DNA of 64,000 nt, from NCBI RefSeq assembly GCF_027942865.1, contig NC_134529.1, forward strand, positions 20,748,467-20,812,466, read 5' to 3'. The translations under genes and the position numbers were made by a program. Shown here piece by piece: positions 26,301 to 39,500 of this stretch (position 1 is its first letter; every line of letters begins with the position of its first letter). Source of the stretch: Odontesthes bonariensis (lineage: Eukaryota > Chordata > Actinopteri > Atheriniformes > Atherinopsidae). The notes beneath the pieces were generated by a model, which saw only the letters and a list, made by a program, of their open reading frames with translations, was not told where the DNA came from and did not search any database.

Positions 26301-28665
26301 GAAGTGAAACTGGGTCCTTGTGATCTCACAGAGTTGCTTTTTTTTTTTTTTTTTAAAGCCTCAGGTATGCTGACTTCTTTCAAGCTTGGGCAGGGCCTCC
26401 TGCTTCGACTAAAAATTCTTGTACTTTTTCTAAAAAAAAAGAAAGTGTCCCTCAAAAGTGATCAAAGGCAAACTACAGAGCTTGTGCAAAAATGTTTTAA
26501 GAAAATGTAAAAAAAAATGCCTCTATTCTCCACGGCAAATCAAATAGAAACTGAGCAGCCTGTTAGGCCTCCATCATAAGGGTCATCGTCTGCTGTACTC
26601 TGCTTGCACTCTGTGGATTTTAACCCACTCCAACAGGACGGAGGAAATGCCGCGAAGCCGAGCAGGCACCGCCTGTTGCCATGACGTCTGCATGACTCCA
26701 CATTTTTACATGTGTAAATATAGGTTTTTATTTTTTTTTTTAAATTTATGACCACAGAGTGAATTTGGATGTGCCAGGGCGAGTATCTAATAACGTTTAC
26801 GCAATAATTTGACTATCGTCGCATCCATCAAAAGTGAGAATCTAATCTTTTGAATCTTTTTGAATCTAATCAAAAGTTTAACATAGGTCTGCCAGTCTGA
26901 TGGATGTGTTTCATGTAGAGAAAAAAACCATAAAAGCCTCACGTTTAAATCTTATATCTGACCATGACATGACAGTGGAACGCAGAGGTTCCCTTCTCTA
27001 ACCAAGCCCACCTGCGCAATCCTGGATAGCCTTCCCAGCTCTTGGGGCCATGTTGACTGTCTCCTCTGATAACTTTGAATTGGTTTCCCTGTAGTGCTTA
27101 CGGTCTTCGGGCCTTGCCCACCCAACACCCCCCTCTTTCCCCCCCTTTTCCTCGTATCCAGATGAGCGGCCTTGCCACTTTATTAATCCCCTTCTCCTCA
27201 CCATGCAGGCGGATGAATTTTAATCAGCTTTCTTAACCTCTTCAAATGCTGCAGGATTTCTTTCTGTACAAATGCACAGAGGACACGTGATGTGCACGAA
27301 CACAAGCTACAAACAAAAAAAGAGAGAGAGAGAGAAAACACACACACATTCTGGAGCCGGCTCCTCTATCACCTTCTTCCTCGCTTTTTACGATTGGTTA
27401 CAGCTGAAGAAGTCCTTCAGGCCCTGTGAGTGTGTGTGTTTTTTTTTTTGTGCCGCGTGTGATTTGAGTGCACATGTGTTTGTGTGATGTTTTATGTAGA
27501 ATAGAGCAGAATGGGAGTGCACAGTGCAGCTCTCAGTCACTCTAATAAAATCATCTCAGGATACATTAATCCCTCCTGAAGGCCACTGTCAAAATAACAA
27601 ACAGCCAGGATTCTTTAAAGAGAGCTATCTGTTTTGGACAGGTGAGAGACGAATCAATGCCTGTGGATGCATGTCTGAGTGTGTGAAAGTGCACCTATTT
27701 GCTTCAATACAGACGAGAATACAAGAGCGCTTTCTTCAAAACTGTGGAGATGCTTCTTCTAGCTGCACAGCACAGTGTGTTGAAGTCGTACCTCCTCGCT
27801 CCTGTTTGGGACAGATCCCCTTGGCCGGCGTCAGCCTCCTCTCCTCATTCTCCTCTCCTCCGGGGGTCACTTGGATGCCCACCTCCACCGGAATGGACCC
27901 TCTTCCCTGCTCCAGTGACCTGGCCCTGGGTGAGATGGGGATGCCCATGATCCCACCGGCCTCCCCAGGCTTGGAGAAGGACCCCGGCCCGCCGCCGAGC
28001 CCTCTGCACAGACGACGCTTGTGCTCTATGAAAACCAGGATATCCCCGAGAGGGAAGTTGGTCTGGCACTGGCCGCAGGTCAATAGGTCATGCTCTCCAG
28101 GTCCCAGTCTCCTCGGGCTGGGGGTGGATGGCTCCGGAGATGGAGATCCTGCCCCTGAGTCATGATTGGCCTCAACTGCAGAGGGAGGAGAGACAAAAGG
28201 TGTCAATCAGGGATATTCCAAAAAAAAGAAAAACACCAGGATATAGATTCACAGGCAAAGATAGACACCCAGCAAGGTTACATTATTCCTGCGACCATTA
28301 CCTAATAAAGGCCGCCCCTCCCTGCCCCACAAGGTCATTATGTTCACAAGTGTGTCACTTTCATGGCATAAAACAGCAGCACTGTAAAGCTACATTGCCT
28401 CGACAAACACCTGCGCAGCTTATCTGTGAGAGATCTGCGTGGGTGGGACCCAACACTTACATTATGCGTTGGTGTGTGTGTGTCTGCCTGTGTGTTTTTG
28501 TTTGTGTGGCCAGGAAGCTATTCATCTCACAGTGCAGCCTGGGTTTCCGGTAAGGGGCCTTTGCTGCACTGAGCTGTCACAGCTAGACGGCTGCCTTCAC
28601 CACGTGGGAGCCCCAGCTTGTGCAGAACAAAGTGTAGCGTAACGGAGGCCACATCCACCAGCAGC

Positions 28666-28729
<64 letters not shown>

Positions 28730-30542
28730 AAAAGAGAGGCAGGGAGGAAACACAGTATGTGTGCATGAATGGATCAGGACTCAGGTGAGTCTGAAGATCG
28801 TATTCTCCACAGACAGAAAATCTATAAAGCCAAACCCGGGGTCCTGTTAAGAGGGTAAATCTCATTCTTCACAGATCCGACACGGTCATTAATAACCATT
28901 ACACATTTTTCCCTCCTTCCTCCCCTATGGCATCGACTCTGTCCCTCAGCTTAACGTAAATCCCTCATGGATGACCTCCTTTTTTTAAACACTACCCTGA
29001 TGTACCAGTATGAAAATGTGTCCTCTTCTTAAGAGCCCAGAGGAAACCTGAAGCTCCAGAGACGTCTGAGCGAGCTGGTGCCCAGGGAGAGGTGTTGATG
29101 CCTGTGAGAGAGGCATAGCAGCGCATGTCTGTCTCTGCTGCTTCTCCACTTCCATCGCCCGCATCCCCACCCCCATCCCCTCCTTCTTGCCTCTCCCGTC
29201 TTTCTTCCTCCAAACATGACACCCTAATAATTGCGAAGATTAGACAAAAGAGGCTGCGCGCTCATTTGTGTGCGTTTGTGCAGTTATCAGAGCAGGGATC
29301 CTAAACTCTCTTATCATCCATCTCAAGCCGTCAGGGAGGCATTGCTTCTCTAAACTCCCAGTTGAAACTGTTTTGGCTGTCTTTTTTTCTTCTTTTCTTT
29401 TTAACCCAGTTTTACCTTTTTGAATATTTCTTTGCGACCAGAAATGGCAATAAATCCTAATCAACCATCCACCCACATATGCAGTCACTGACACACACAA
29501 GTTAGAGTCCTCTCAATTTTCCCTGGAGTTATGATCTGATGCCAAATCTTTTCTCTAAATGGTGATGGGTTCATGGATGCCTGCCAAATAATTTCCATCT
29601 CATAATCTGTGGCAGCAAAGACGGAGCACAAACGCATATTTACCTAAAGTTCACAGCTTGTGACCATAATTCACATGAAGAAACCCTCCAGAGTGCTCCA
29701 ACAAACCCAAGAAACCATACACATGAGATATTTGTGTGTGTGTGCCATGCATGTAAGTAGGACTGCAGCCTACAGGATATCTTTCCACTCCCATTTCTGA
29801 CTTTGAAAACAAGACAGGTGGCATGAAAAAAAAAAGACAACATCACGTCAATGAGCTGACAGACACCTGGGAACTTGAACTTTACTGTCAATGACTGAGA
29901 GACAAATAGAATGAGGCCTGTTTGTTAACCTATGGTTGAGTAACATGGCCTGGGGGCAAAAGGCAGTAAATTAGTAGGAATTGGCACTGTGACATGCACT
30001 GGAATAGCAGTCGGACATCTCAAAACCGCACCCTCTCTGAAACCTGCTTTCTCATCTCTCCCGAGGCTCACCTGTGAGAGCAATTAAAAAAAAAAAAAAA
30101 CTGGTGTGCAAGAAGGAACCGACCATGGAATGCATACAGGAAAGAAGAAAAATAAAATCAACCTCGGACACAAACATTCTGAAATGGAGACTGACTGACA
30201 AAAGAACAACGCACTAATGTAGCCTTTCATGGTGACAGACAGAGTCTAATTCCCCCTGTATCAACTGCAATGTGAGAGGAACGTGCTTGATAGGTAAAGG
30301 AGCATAGCTGACGCGCTGTCAAATATGCCATCGGCCGAGAAGGCGTGATGATAGCAATGAAACCCAGCTGTCGATACCACACATACTTTTATTCCCCTCT
30401 CTGGGTCTGTTGTCTTTTTCGCACACGGTGCTATGTTCACTCAAATGACAGTCCTGCTACTCTGCCTTATCAAGTGCGAGTAAAGTCAGGCAGCCTTAGA
30501 GCACCCCCTATCAGTTTGATGAGGAGAGAGTCAGTCAGTCAC

Positions 30543-30574
<32 letters not shown>

Positions 30575-33500
30575 AGCACAACATCTACCAGATGGGAAAC
30601 GTAGCTCAAGACAATGGGCCTCTTTCACCGAAATTTCCATGTATGTAAAAAAGGTAAAGGAAAAAAAACATATTGGGCAGAAAGCGCTTAATAAAGAAAT
30701 GCGCTGTTCGAGGCATGGAAGTGATTAATTTGCAGCTTTGATATTTTTACGTGCAAAATCTAAAATCCTTCTCGTGCACTTTGATTACAGCTGCATTGTA
30801 ATTAAACAGTTAATTATAACGCAGGTCTAAGATGCACTGGATCAAACATCCTTGTGAGTGTTTTTCTCAGCGGTGGCCAGGTGAAACAAACCGAAACTCC
30901 GGCCTCCAGCCGTGTGTTCTGACCTTAAATTCTCCACTAAGTGGCATAAATCTCTAAATATTATGCTCTTATAGATCTGACGAGTCCTCTCTTGTGTCTT
31001 TATGCCTGAGGTTGAGAAGAATTTTCCCCGAAAAAGTCGAACAAGAAACCAGGAAAATTTATTTAATTTTTCTGGATGTGAGACATTTCTCTTTATTGAA
31101 TTTTTATTCGATGAAATGCTCCACAGCAGCGTTAGACAGAGAGCATGAAACTATTTTCCGTTGACGTCTGCGTCCTGACCTCACACAGCACTTTAATACC
31201 AGCTGCAGCGTGGCCACGGGCACTCAAATGACAGTCAACCATACTCTATTGGTTCAGACCTGTCTCCCTTTCTTTGTTTTCCCCCTCCTTTCCATTTGCG
31301 TAGCTCAAAAAACACATGCACACTCAAGCTCATGAGTAAACTCCACTGGGAAAGTCGGGAGAGATTCACGCTGCCATTGAAAATAAATGACACCGGCAAA
31401 ATTGCAGATGGTTGCAATCAAAAATTCAAACAACAAGCGGCCTCACTTAGCCTATCCCTTCTTCTCAGCAGTGATTGCCAAATAGAGCTGCAACAGTGTG
31501 CGTTGTGTAAAACCAGGCCTGTGTGTTTAATTATCTTATCACCATTTAATCTGTAGCAGTCCCATTCCTTATCATAAATCTTAGATTATCAGCCTGAAAG
31601 TGAGCAAAATACGGCTCTGCAGCTGACTGGGACTTGTCACTAAATCACAATAAATGTCTTGCAACCTATGAGGCATGACATGTGGAGATATAAATCAAAT
31701 CTAGCCAACTATTTCTGAGATATAATAATAAAAAAAGACGCTTTACAGCATTGCAAAACTCATCGATTGTGCTCAATAATATTGAAATATAGATAGAGAA
31801 TCTGAGAACACTAAATCGTAAATCGCTCGCCAGTCATCGCCTGTGAGATTATCATCCGGTTACCACAATGTGTGTGAATATTAACTGCGATCTTGCAGTT
31901 GCATACGGTGGGTCTCTGCCTGTCATTTGACAGCCATATGGAGTGAATAAAGAAGAAAACCATGACTGTTTCACAAGTAGCATTCCAATTTCAAGAGTAA
32001 ACAGTTATTGTGAGGCGTTTCCGTGGATGGATCCAGAAAAGGATTCTCTGCAACGACCCTAATAGAGACTGCGACATATGCCAGTCTCTGAATGAAGGGG
32101 ACTGAGGATCCCAGCCTCTCCACGTTGATTTGTGAATATTTGTAGGACAGGTTGCTCATTGTCCTAGACGTGACTGCTAGCTGAATCACTGAGCCTACAA
32201 AAAGCCTACAGGGATGCCCCCTCCCCGTTTAAGAGTACTGGAAAACAAAGAAACAACTGTAAACTAAAGGTCAGATTAAACGCAGACAAAACAGCTTGTT
32301 GGATGAGATTTGTTTGAGGGTGGACGTACACACTTTGCATGCAGTCATGCATTTTGAGTGTGACTTGAATGCTGAATCTCTGTGTGTGTGTGTGTGCTGG
32401 ATTCTGAGTGTGTTCACTGCAGCTGTACATCGCTACAGTAGATATCTGGCTGGGTGAGTTGATTTCCAGCTCATAGCCTTCGACAGAAAATATGCTGATA
32501 TTCAGGTTGTGTGTACTCCTAAGTAGAGCGTGACCTATAGGCCCGTGGCTACAGGGCACAGGGCTGCATTCAGTTACACTAAATATCCCCTGTTCTGACA
32601 TGTGATTGATATATGCTGGCACCCTGAAGAAACTTCACATTATTTCTTGTGTAAAGAGACACCTTGTGACTGAGTTTGACAGCTGATCCCAAAAATGTTC
32701 AACCGCGGAGCCAACGTGACTTACCGGCGACTTGATATTGAAATGTTATACATATATTTAAAACTCAGCCAATATGGGTTCTCTTTTTCTGTAGTTCAAA
32801 CACTGAAAAGTGCTCATCATGCATCAATCACATTACAGTTTACTTTCCCAACAGCCTTAGGTGTGATCCTGGTCCTCTCCAGGCCCACCCATCTTAAGAA
32901 AACAGCCCACAGCAGCATGCTGCCTCCAGCTGCTGAATGATAGCTGCACTAAAAGCCTTCCATCCATCACAGCTTCTGCTGTGGTACCATTATTAAGATA
33001 TCCTCGACGCCTGGTAAACATTATGCAAATAGAAGTGCACCTCTGCACACACACACACACACACACACACACTCTTACGTATTGTTTTCAGGTCTTAGTT
33101 TTTGTTTAGTTGTGGTTTGGTTTTTTTATTCCCTCAAAAATTCAAAATCCAGTTAGGGGACCTTAAAAAAAAAACAAGAGAAAATATGATACCTTCAGGT
33201 CCAGTCCCTCCTTAATCAAGAACTTGTGCATCTCAGGTCATTGTCACTGCCTGAGGCCACAGCTAAACAAGCAGCAGAGTGTGTATCATGTGAAAGAACA
33301 GGTAGGACGAGATTCAGGCCCTCGAAACTGCCCAGCTTTTCAGCATCCTACTTCACTTTCTCAGATGTCCGTTTCAGCAAAGCACAGACTCTGACATGAT
33401 TGAGCCGAGCATCGGGCATTTATTACCATTTACAGACACCGAGCTGCTGCTCAGACTCTTGCAAGTCTCTGACTGCAGGTCAGATATGATTAAAAAGATC

Positions 33501-34578
33501 TCAGAGAGCAGTCATGCACAGCTTCAGGCAAGAGCAGATGAATCCTGGGGATATTCGCCTCCGCTCGAACAAAGAGAATTAAAGATGATCTGTGACAACG
33601 GATTATCAGTGCAGTTGTGTCAGTATGTACTTTCAGCACCACAGGTTCAGGGTTGAGAATTTGCGAACTGAACAGCAGGTGCTCTGAGGTTTTTGTGTAG
33701 CTGTTCCACAAAAAAAAAAAAGGTGTCAAACAGTCATGCTGTTAAAGAGTTCATCCAAATGTGTGCAAGTTCAGGAAAGACAAAGAATTAGATGTCAAAC
33801 TCTGCAGTTATCTGAGACATCTTGTGCAGGGAAATGTTGAACACACACGCTCACATCTCTGAGATTAAACTGCTGTTTTAGTTTAATGTAAAATTAATGG
33901 AGGGTTTGCCTCGACTTCACCTTAATCAACTGACAAAGGAAACGGATCAATATTCACACCGGATGCCTTCAAACAGTTAAATGTGCTCCCTGCTCTCTTA
34001 GTTAGCAATTAACAGCATTTTCAATGTAAAAAGCCAACATGTGGTTTTCAGATGGCTCTTCCCGTTTAAAATGACGGCATGATTATTTCAAAGGAAAACT
34101 CAACAGAGGGAAGCCACCGAGGAAAGACCAAGTCCAAGGAATAGAACGATAAGTGTCAATGCTAAATGTGTCGGCGAGGTTGGAATGCACCCCACCGTTT
34201 TCAACACACCAAAAAGAAAAGAAAAAAACACACTGGCCAAAGATTACATCACGAACTTCTGCAATGAATTACCAAGATTAGGCCTCTATGAAATTGGATT
34301 TAGGCACCGAAGAGCCCTGAGAGATGAAGGTTAGATTGATATAATTGATTTGAAATTGGATTATGCGACTTTTTAATCAAATCCCCCACAAAAAAAAATC
34401 CTGCTTCAGATTATGTCTGAGTAATTTAATCGCAATTTTACTTTTCTTTTCCTTTTTAGTCGCAGCTGAGAGCTTTGCAACTTGCAATCCTGTTTTATTG
34501 TTGTTGTTTTCTTCAAATAAAAGATGAATAAAAGTTCGGATTAATTTCACCTTGTGTGTGTGTATGTGTGTGTGTGTG

Positions 34579-34631
<53 letters not shown>

Positions 34632-35462
34632 AGAGAAAAACTATTTCGGTGCACGGTTTCATTCCTAAAATGTTAGGTGCAAATAGTAGTGGGCCTTTAT
34701 GTGTGAAAACAAATTACAACAATTCAAAAAATGAAATAAAAGTGAGTATTTGTGTGTGTGTGAAGGAGTAAGAGAAGGAAAAAAATAAATAAATGAGATG
34801 ATTAAAAAAAATTGTAAGACTAATCCAAATGTAAACAACCCTGTGTTAATTCACAAAATAAAAGAATGATATAAATGTATTTGAAAATTTATCAAGTGGC
34901 AAAAAAAAGAACATATCAATGCACAGAGTGCCACAAAAAGAATAGCGTTGTGATGAAAATGCTGGATTACACGCCAAACGCACGTGCGCCCTTGCTTGCA
35001 AAACACACTCGTACACACGCGTTCTCAAGCCAGACACCCCCATCACCTTTTGTAGTAAAGTCCCACGAAGCTGCCAAAAATCCCTCTGTTGTGTTGATTC
35101 ATTTTAAAACAAACGTGCAAGTGGCTCGAATTAAGGGGGAAAGTTTGCTATGAACGAAAACAGCTGGAATGTTGGTATCACATGCCGTTTATTTGGTTAT
35201 TGTCTGTAATCGTCTGACCTCTGCAGCGCATTGTCACTACCTAAAAATGAATGTCAGTAGTTGCATCCAATTTTTTTAGAAAACACGTTTTTATTGCTCC
35301 AGAAAATATTAAATGATAACAGTCTTCAAATGAAAGTTAAGAAAAAACTAAACAAAGTAAGTGGATTGGAAGTGACCCGTCTGAGGAATTAAACTCACCT
35401 GGTACTGTCTCCCTGTGCGTCAACGATAAGTGCTGCGGGTTCACCTGCTTGCGGCGGGACAT
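10878..35462 (-). CDS. bcl11b: bcl11b, three coding exons, 834-residue C2H2 zinc-finger transcription factor
   Basis: Coding exons on the minus strand are 35462-35399, 28175-27792 and 12934-10878. Both junctions are GT-AG and phase 1, and the join is open for 834 codons. The protein starts [13 protein letters not shown], the N-terminal motif that recruits NuRD through RBBP4. A CCHC finger uses C55, C58, H73 and C78. C2H2 fingers follow at about 159-180, 383-403, 411-431, 738-758, 766-786 and 796-817. A 20-residue acidic run spans about 471-490. SUMO-type sites are IKIE (K628) and VKLE (K827). The pairs [20 protein letters not shown] and KEVYRCDIC match BCL11B better than BCL11A, and the ccnk/ccdc85c neighbours agree. 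BCL11B is a nuclear repressor needed for T-cell commitment and for cortical, skin and tooth development. The length fits the human form lacking exon 3 (823 residues), and no exon-3 counterpart was found. Which teleost duplicate this is cannot be decided. Confidence 0.95.
13943..13962. repeat. (CA)n microsatellite
   Basis: Ten CA units in the bcl11b intron. Confidence 0.9.
16655..16675. repeat. (CA)n microsatellite
   Basis: About ten CA units in the bcl11b intron. Confidence 0.85.
17009..17037. repeat. (GT)n microsatellite
   Basis: About fourteen GT units in the bcl11b intron. Confidence 0.9.
20279..20329. repeat. (CA)n microsatellite, long
   Basis: About 25 uninterrupted CA units in the bcl11b intron. 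It is probably length-polymorphic. Confidence 0.95.
20612..20636. repeat. (CA)n microsatellite
   Basis: About twelve CA units, 280 bp from the longer CA tract at 20279-20329. Confidence 0.9.
22659..22681. repeat. (GT)n microsatellite
   Basis: About eleven GT units in the bcl11b intron. Confidence 0.9.
23670..23770. promoter_or_regulatory. Candidate enhancer with two octamer (POU) sites
   Basis: ATGCAAAT occurs at 23702-23709 and again at 23738-23745 in the same orientation, 36 bp apart. ATTAATGCAAAA lies between them and TAATTAA just before. An ATGCAAAA variant lies at 24031-24038. Octamers are bound by POU-homeodomain factors. The motifs are seen directly. Enhancer function is inference. 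Confidence 0.35.
27792..28175 (-). CDS. bcl11b: bcl11b middle coding exon (CCHC zinc finger)
   Basis: The acceptor is CTCTGCAG at 28176-28183 and the donor is G|GTACGA at 27791. The 384 bases encode residues 22-149: a Ser/Pro-rich linker, then [20 protein letters not shown] with the CCHC finger, then a Gly/Pro-rich stretch and the conserved VEVGIQVTP and KGICPKQE blocks. In BCL11 proteins this finger mediates self-association. The linker before the finger is shorter than in mammalian BCL11B, where an acidic segment precedes it. Confidence 0.96.
28671..28726. repeat. (GT)n microsatellite, long
   Basis: About 28 GT units in the bcl11b first intron. Confidence 0.95.
30544..30575. repeat. (CTG)n trinucleotide repeat
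   Basis: About ten CTG units in intron 1 of bcl11b, on the strand opposite to the gene (CAG in the transcript sense). It is not in an exon. Confidence 0.9.
33045..33072. repeat. (CA)n microsatellite
   Basis: About fourteen CA units in the bcl11b first intron. Confidence 0.9.
34552..34627. repeat. (GT)n microsatellite, longest in window
   Basis: About 76 bp of GT interrupted by single TA and GC variants, 0.77 kb inside intron 1 from the bcl11b start exon. GT/CA tracts of this length can adopt Z-DNA. Confidence 0.95.
35399..35462 (-). CDS. bcl11b: bcl11b first coding exon (NuRD-recruiting N-terminus)
   Basis: ATG at 35462-35460 begins [13 protein letters not shown], then LTHRETVP, and donor G|GTGAGT follows at 35398. 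It gives 21 codons plus one base. The frame upstream is closed by a TGA about 140 bases 5' with no earlier in-frame ATG, so this start is well supported. A G at -3 also suits initiation. Human BCL11B begins MSRRKQGNPQHLS, and this peptide must be at the extreme N-terminus to bind the RBBP4/7 subunits of NuRD. Confidence 0.96.
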
Positions 35463-36520
35463 TGCCCCGGCATTTACTCTGGCATCGCCCGGTGAACGGC
35501 ACTTGGAGTCGGCTTGGACCGTGGTGTCGGTCCCCTCTGGATCGCAGGTTACCAGCTCTCCCCCTCCAATCTTATCCCCCTTTACTGTCAACAGTCTTCA
35601 GCTGTAAGTTTGACTCGTGTTCGGGAGGGGAAAGAGTCGGACAGAAGCGCCACAAGGACGGAACACCACTTTGTGCACGATGTCCTGCGGCGTCTCGGGA
35701 GGAAGCAACACCTGGATCGGTAGGAGCCAAAGTGGAGTTTTTAGGAAGCAGACGGCTACACGCGGCCGCTGAGCTGCGACGTGCGCAGGTCAAGGAAAAA
35801 AAAAATGTTGGAATGAGCTTTTGGGAGATAAAAATCCTGGACTGCCCACCTCTGCAGCGACCCTGGTGACAGATGAAGTAAGCAATGATTGATACTCGCT
35901 CCTGTTTAGCTGTTTTTCCTTGATTTTAACGAAATGGTTATAGTATCTGGGGTTAAACAGCAGCTGGTTACTCTAGGGTGTTCCTACAGTCCTTCCATCT
36001 CAGTGGTGCGCTAAAATGACCCTTTGGCACTGACTCCTCCTGCGCGTTTTGGCATCGGTGCGCGGAACGGCAACTCTTGGCTCTGGTGGCAGTAGCCTCG
36101 TTGATTGAGAGAGAGAGAGTGGGAGAGAGACGCACACACATACAGAGAGAGAGAGCGCGCGAGAGACAGAGAGAGACCAGGCGGGCAGACGAGACACCTC
36201 CTCCTTTTCTTCCAGCAAGCTGAGGTCCAATGCTTCCCAGTTTCCTCCGGTGTTGAGGCTACTTCTTGTTGACTCACGCAATGAAAGATGCTCCGTTCGG
36301 GATCGAACACACGTGTGTATGTGCGCGCGCGCGCACAGACTATGAAGCCCGTTGGCGTGCTTGGACTTGTCTCCACGATGTTGGAAGGGGATTCAAGTTC
36401 AAGTGCGCCCGTGCCACTTGCGAGTCAGACACAGACGCGCGGAGGGCGGCGCGCACGGACACCGGGGGCAAAAAGCTCACCGACAGATGAGCTCCACACG
36501 ACGAGTAGTCTAATCACCAG
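35463..36520 (-). promoter_or_regulatory. CpG-rich bcl11b 5'UTR and promoter region
   Basis: The kilobase upstream of the bcl11b ATG is GC- and CpG-rich, with a GAGA-rich tract at 36104-36175 and an alternating (GC)n at about 36325-36336. No TATA box is evident. It fits the CpG-island promoter of a developmental regulator. The start site cannot be placed from sequence alone. Confidence 0.6.
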
Positions 36521-39500
36521 CGGTTACTTAGTTCAAGTCATGCTGTCTAGCTTTTGATGCCGTGTATAGTTACCACAAAAAAAAAAAAAACAATGCAACC
36601 CTATAGCCCCCCAAAAAGATGGAAAACGGTTTATTTTCTTTCGCTTCTTTCTTTCACCAGTTTCCCGACTTTCACCCTTTCATATAATATCGGCAGAATG
36701 TTCACAAATAGTGACAACCTGACACTTCATAAACATCAAAACCCTAAATTGTTGAGCCCGTGAGATCCAGTTGGACACTTTTACTTTCTGATTAATACGT
36801 CCACAGTACCTCTTGCGCATATAATCAGTATAAAAGTACAGCACACATATCCCACACATGGTATCACAGGAAGGGAAACGGCATGCTGCAGGTTTGTTGT
36901 TGGGGTCATTTAAGCGTGTTGTGAGGCAACAGTACCCTCTGTTGGCACAGTCAGGAGACATAACCAAGCTGTAGAGGGGGGAGTGACACCTTAACAAGCA
37001 TTAACATACCTTATCCTTACGGAGTGAAGCCTCCTTAAATCGCCATCTATAGGCAACAATTCAGAGTCCGAAAGAGTCCTTAGAGCAGATCAAGTTCACT
37101 CAGAGGCAATTAATGGCCTTATTGGGCAATCATTCCACACACACCCTTCGCTGTGTTCATTTAGAAGCCTACTGATAAGTGCTTTGTGCTGGCAGCGCAG
37201 CTAAACCTTACCATACATTTCAAACCTATGCTATGCTGTAATTTGGTTGAAATACGTTGTTGAATAAAAATAAAAGCCTCTTATGGCCATTTAAAGTTGA
37301 CACTATTTCCTGGTTGATCAGCAGAGAAGTGCGCAGCTCTAGCAGTACATTTTACAGCCTGCCATTAATAAAACATGCCGGGCAATTTTAAGAGCATTAG
37401 AAGTTTGATTGCTTCAGGACAGGCCTAGGGGACTTTCAGGACAGTAATTATTTATATAAATGAAATGTCATCTCAGCTCTGGCTCAAGCAGACATAACCT
37501 CAGCAGATGCCACATGGAAAAACGCCACAGATCGGCCAAGTGTGTTGTCGAGCCTTTCGCTTTGACTGGAGCGCATAAATTTATCGTGTGATATTACATG
37601 AAAAGTCTTCTTCTTCCTGCCCCTGTTGGGCATTGGTGGTGGTGGGTGGGGGGGCAACAGCAGTCGTGGACATGCTGGATGCTGAAGGAAAACATCATCC
37701 TGTGTTCACACGCTCTTCCTTTGCCATCTCTGGCTGCAAGCAGGTCCTTGATCCCCTACCCATGGGTTTCTCAATAATACATCAACATAGCCATTATAGC
37801 TTGTATCTGCAGGCTCCGGGCAAAAGCAGTTTAAGATGGGTTGAAAAGGCCCAACATACCATGGTTGTGGACACAGGAAAGGTTTTAAGTCTAAAGTGTT
37901 GCCTCTAGGAGACATGCGTCTCTCGTGGTAAGTGTCGTAAATAGGAGATGACCTGAACGCACCGCAGGGCAACATCTGCACCAGATATGTGCTGAAACGA
38001 AAGTTTTGCCCAACTAACATGAGACATTATGTTGATATTCAGTCTCTTTAGCAAAAAAAAAAAAAAAATGCAGGGTTTAAGGAGCTTCTGCACACTCATA
38101 ATTTATGTTAAAGCATAAAAAGGAGCCCAGTGACAAAGTTTGAAAGTGTAGCTCTTTGCACATGAGTGGACAGGAGTACATCCAGCTTAATTGGCTTTGA
38201 TTCTGGGTCACATCCTTCATAACATCCCGTTTTATTTTTCATATCAACTCCATCTGCGAACTCTCTGAGGAAAACAAAAAAAAATTTAATTAATAGAGTT
38301 TCTTAAATTAGCCTATCATATATGACGGAAAGTGCATAGGATACGAGTTATAAGAACAAAGAAGGGGTTCTGTGCTGCTTTGGTTAAATGCAGAAGCCCT
38401 TCAAAGCAACAATTTTGATGTGAGTAACCACAACGTGACAGGGCTGACATAAACAATGAAAGGTCCACTCCAGGAGAGCTTGTGGTAATGTGAATATTGC
38501 TGTGGGATTTGCTTATAGTCGCTGCTTCATTATGCAATGTTTAATATTAATAAAGACAGTATAAATATATATTATTCATAAGCTGATTTACTGCGCTTGG
38601 CGTGAGTGTGTGCGTGGACTTGAGTGACAGATTGAGATGCTTCCTTGCTACAGGCAATACAACTAGACAAGGCTCTTACTTTTCTGCAGGACCTATCCTG
38701 GCAATTTCTCCCACAGTTAAGAGGATTTGTCCGAGCAGGGGTGAATATATAATGCATGCAGATTCCAAATTTTAATGTGGCCGGAGTAAATGATTCAATG
38801 CTGGCTTTTCTCAGAAGTGAGACCAGGAGGGGAACAGAGAGGCCACAAGATGTTACAAGATGTTGGTCTACTCTTACTACACATAGTGCTGCTTTTAAAT
38901 AAGGTACACATGATGGGGATTCGCATGCATAGCTGGTCATAACTGCATGTTCATAAAGGACCACTTTTACAGGATGGGTGGAAACAGACGTCCAATATAG
39001 GTGCTTTAAATCTTACTGGCATATGGCCACAAATGCTTGTAAAAATGTCTCATCTAACTCACTGATTGTAAGCAGTGTTTTGTGGTGCTCCTTTTCTGTT
39101 GCACACTAGAAAACACTTGGGCGAAACTGTCCCAATATGAGACAGGAGGGCCCCAGCAAAAAGAAATGTGAACACCTTTAACAAATATTCATCAGTAAAA
39201 AAAAATCTGAAATATAGCAATAAAATCCTTTTGTTTCTTTGACCCAACGTAACCCAACTTTTAAATCTTGGGTTATTTGCCCCAACGGAAATATTGCATG
39301 ATTTGCAAGCCATATAGTTTTACATACATACATTCTAAGTCAATAGGCCGACTCAAAGGAGTGCAGTTTAGTTTCATAAAATAACCAAACAACAATACAA
39401 AAGAAAGAGTTTTCTCAAGTTTGATTAATCTTCAACAATGGCCTCTGGGTACAGTGAACCATAAGGCTAATGTTTCTGCATCATACTGACCCAAGTAGGG

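Larger units (their letters stand above)
12935..27791 (-). other. bcl11b intron between middle and terminal coding exons
   Basis: 14.9 kb with donor GTACGA and acceptor CCCACAG. It holds CA/GT microsatellites (listed separately) and several high-complexity stretches that look like candidate regulatory DNA, notably about 13.5-13.7, 15.0-15.2, 23.7-24.1 and 27.0-27.2 kb. Mammalian BCL11B has an alternative 213 bp exon in this position. I saw no convincing phase-1/phase-1 counterpart. The long open frame at 16183-16716 (minus) is low-complexity and not judged coding. Confidence 0.8.
28176..35398 (-). other. bcl11b first intron
   Basis: 7.2 kb with donor GTGAGT and acceptor CTCTGCAG. It contains GT/CA microsatellites and a CTG trinucleotide tract. 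No coding exon was identified. Parts around 30.7-31.6 kb and 33.9-34.4 kb are high-complexity and may be regulatory. Confidence 0.8.

Noticed and set aside
35463..35591. Open frame extending the bcl11b N-terminus upstream
   Set aside because: The apparent upstream start is TTG, not ATG. An in-frame TGA lies just beyond, and MSRRKQ is N-terminal in all BCL11 proteins.
37588..38020. Overlapping open frames (about 105 codons each strand) as setd3 remnants
   Set aside because: No SET-domain or Rubisco-LSMT motif is visible, and the peptides do not match SETD3.
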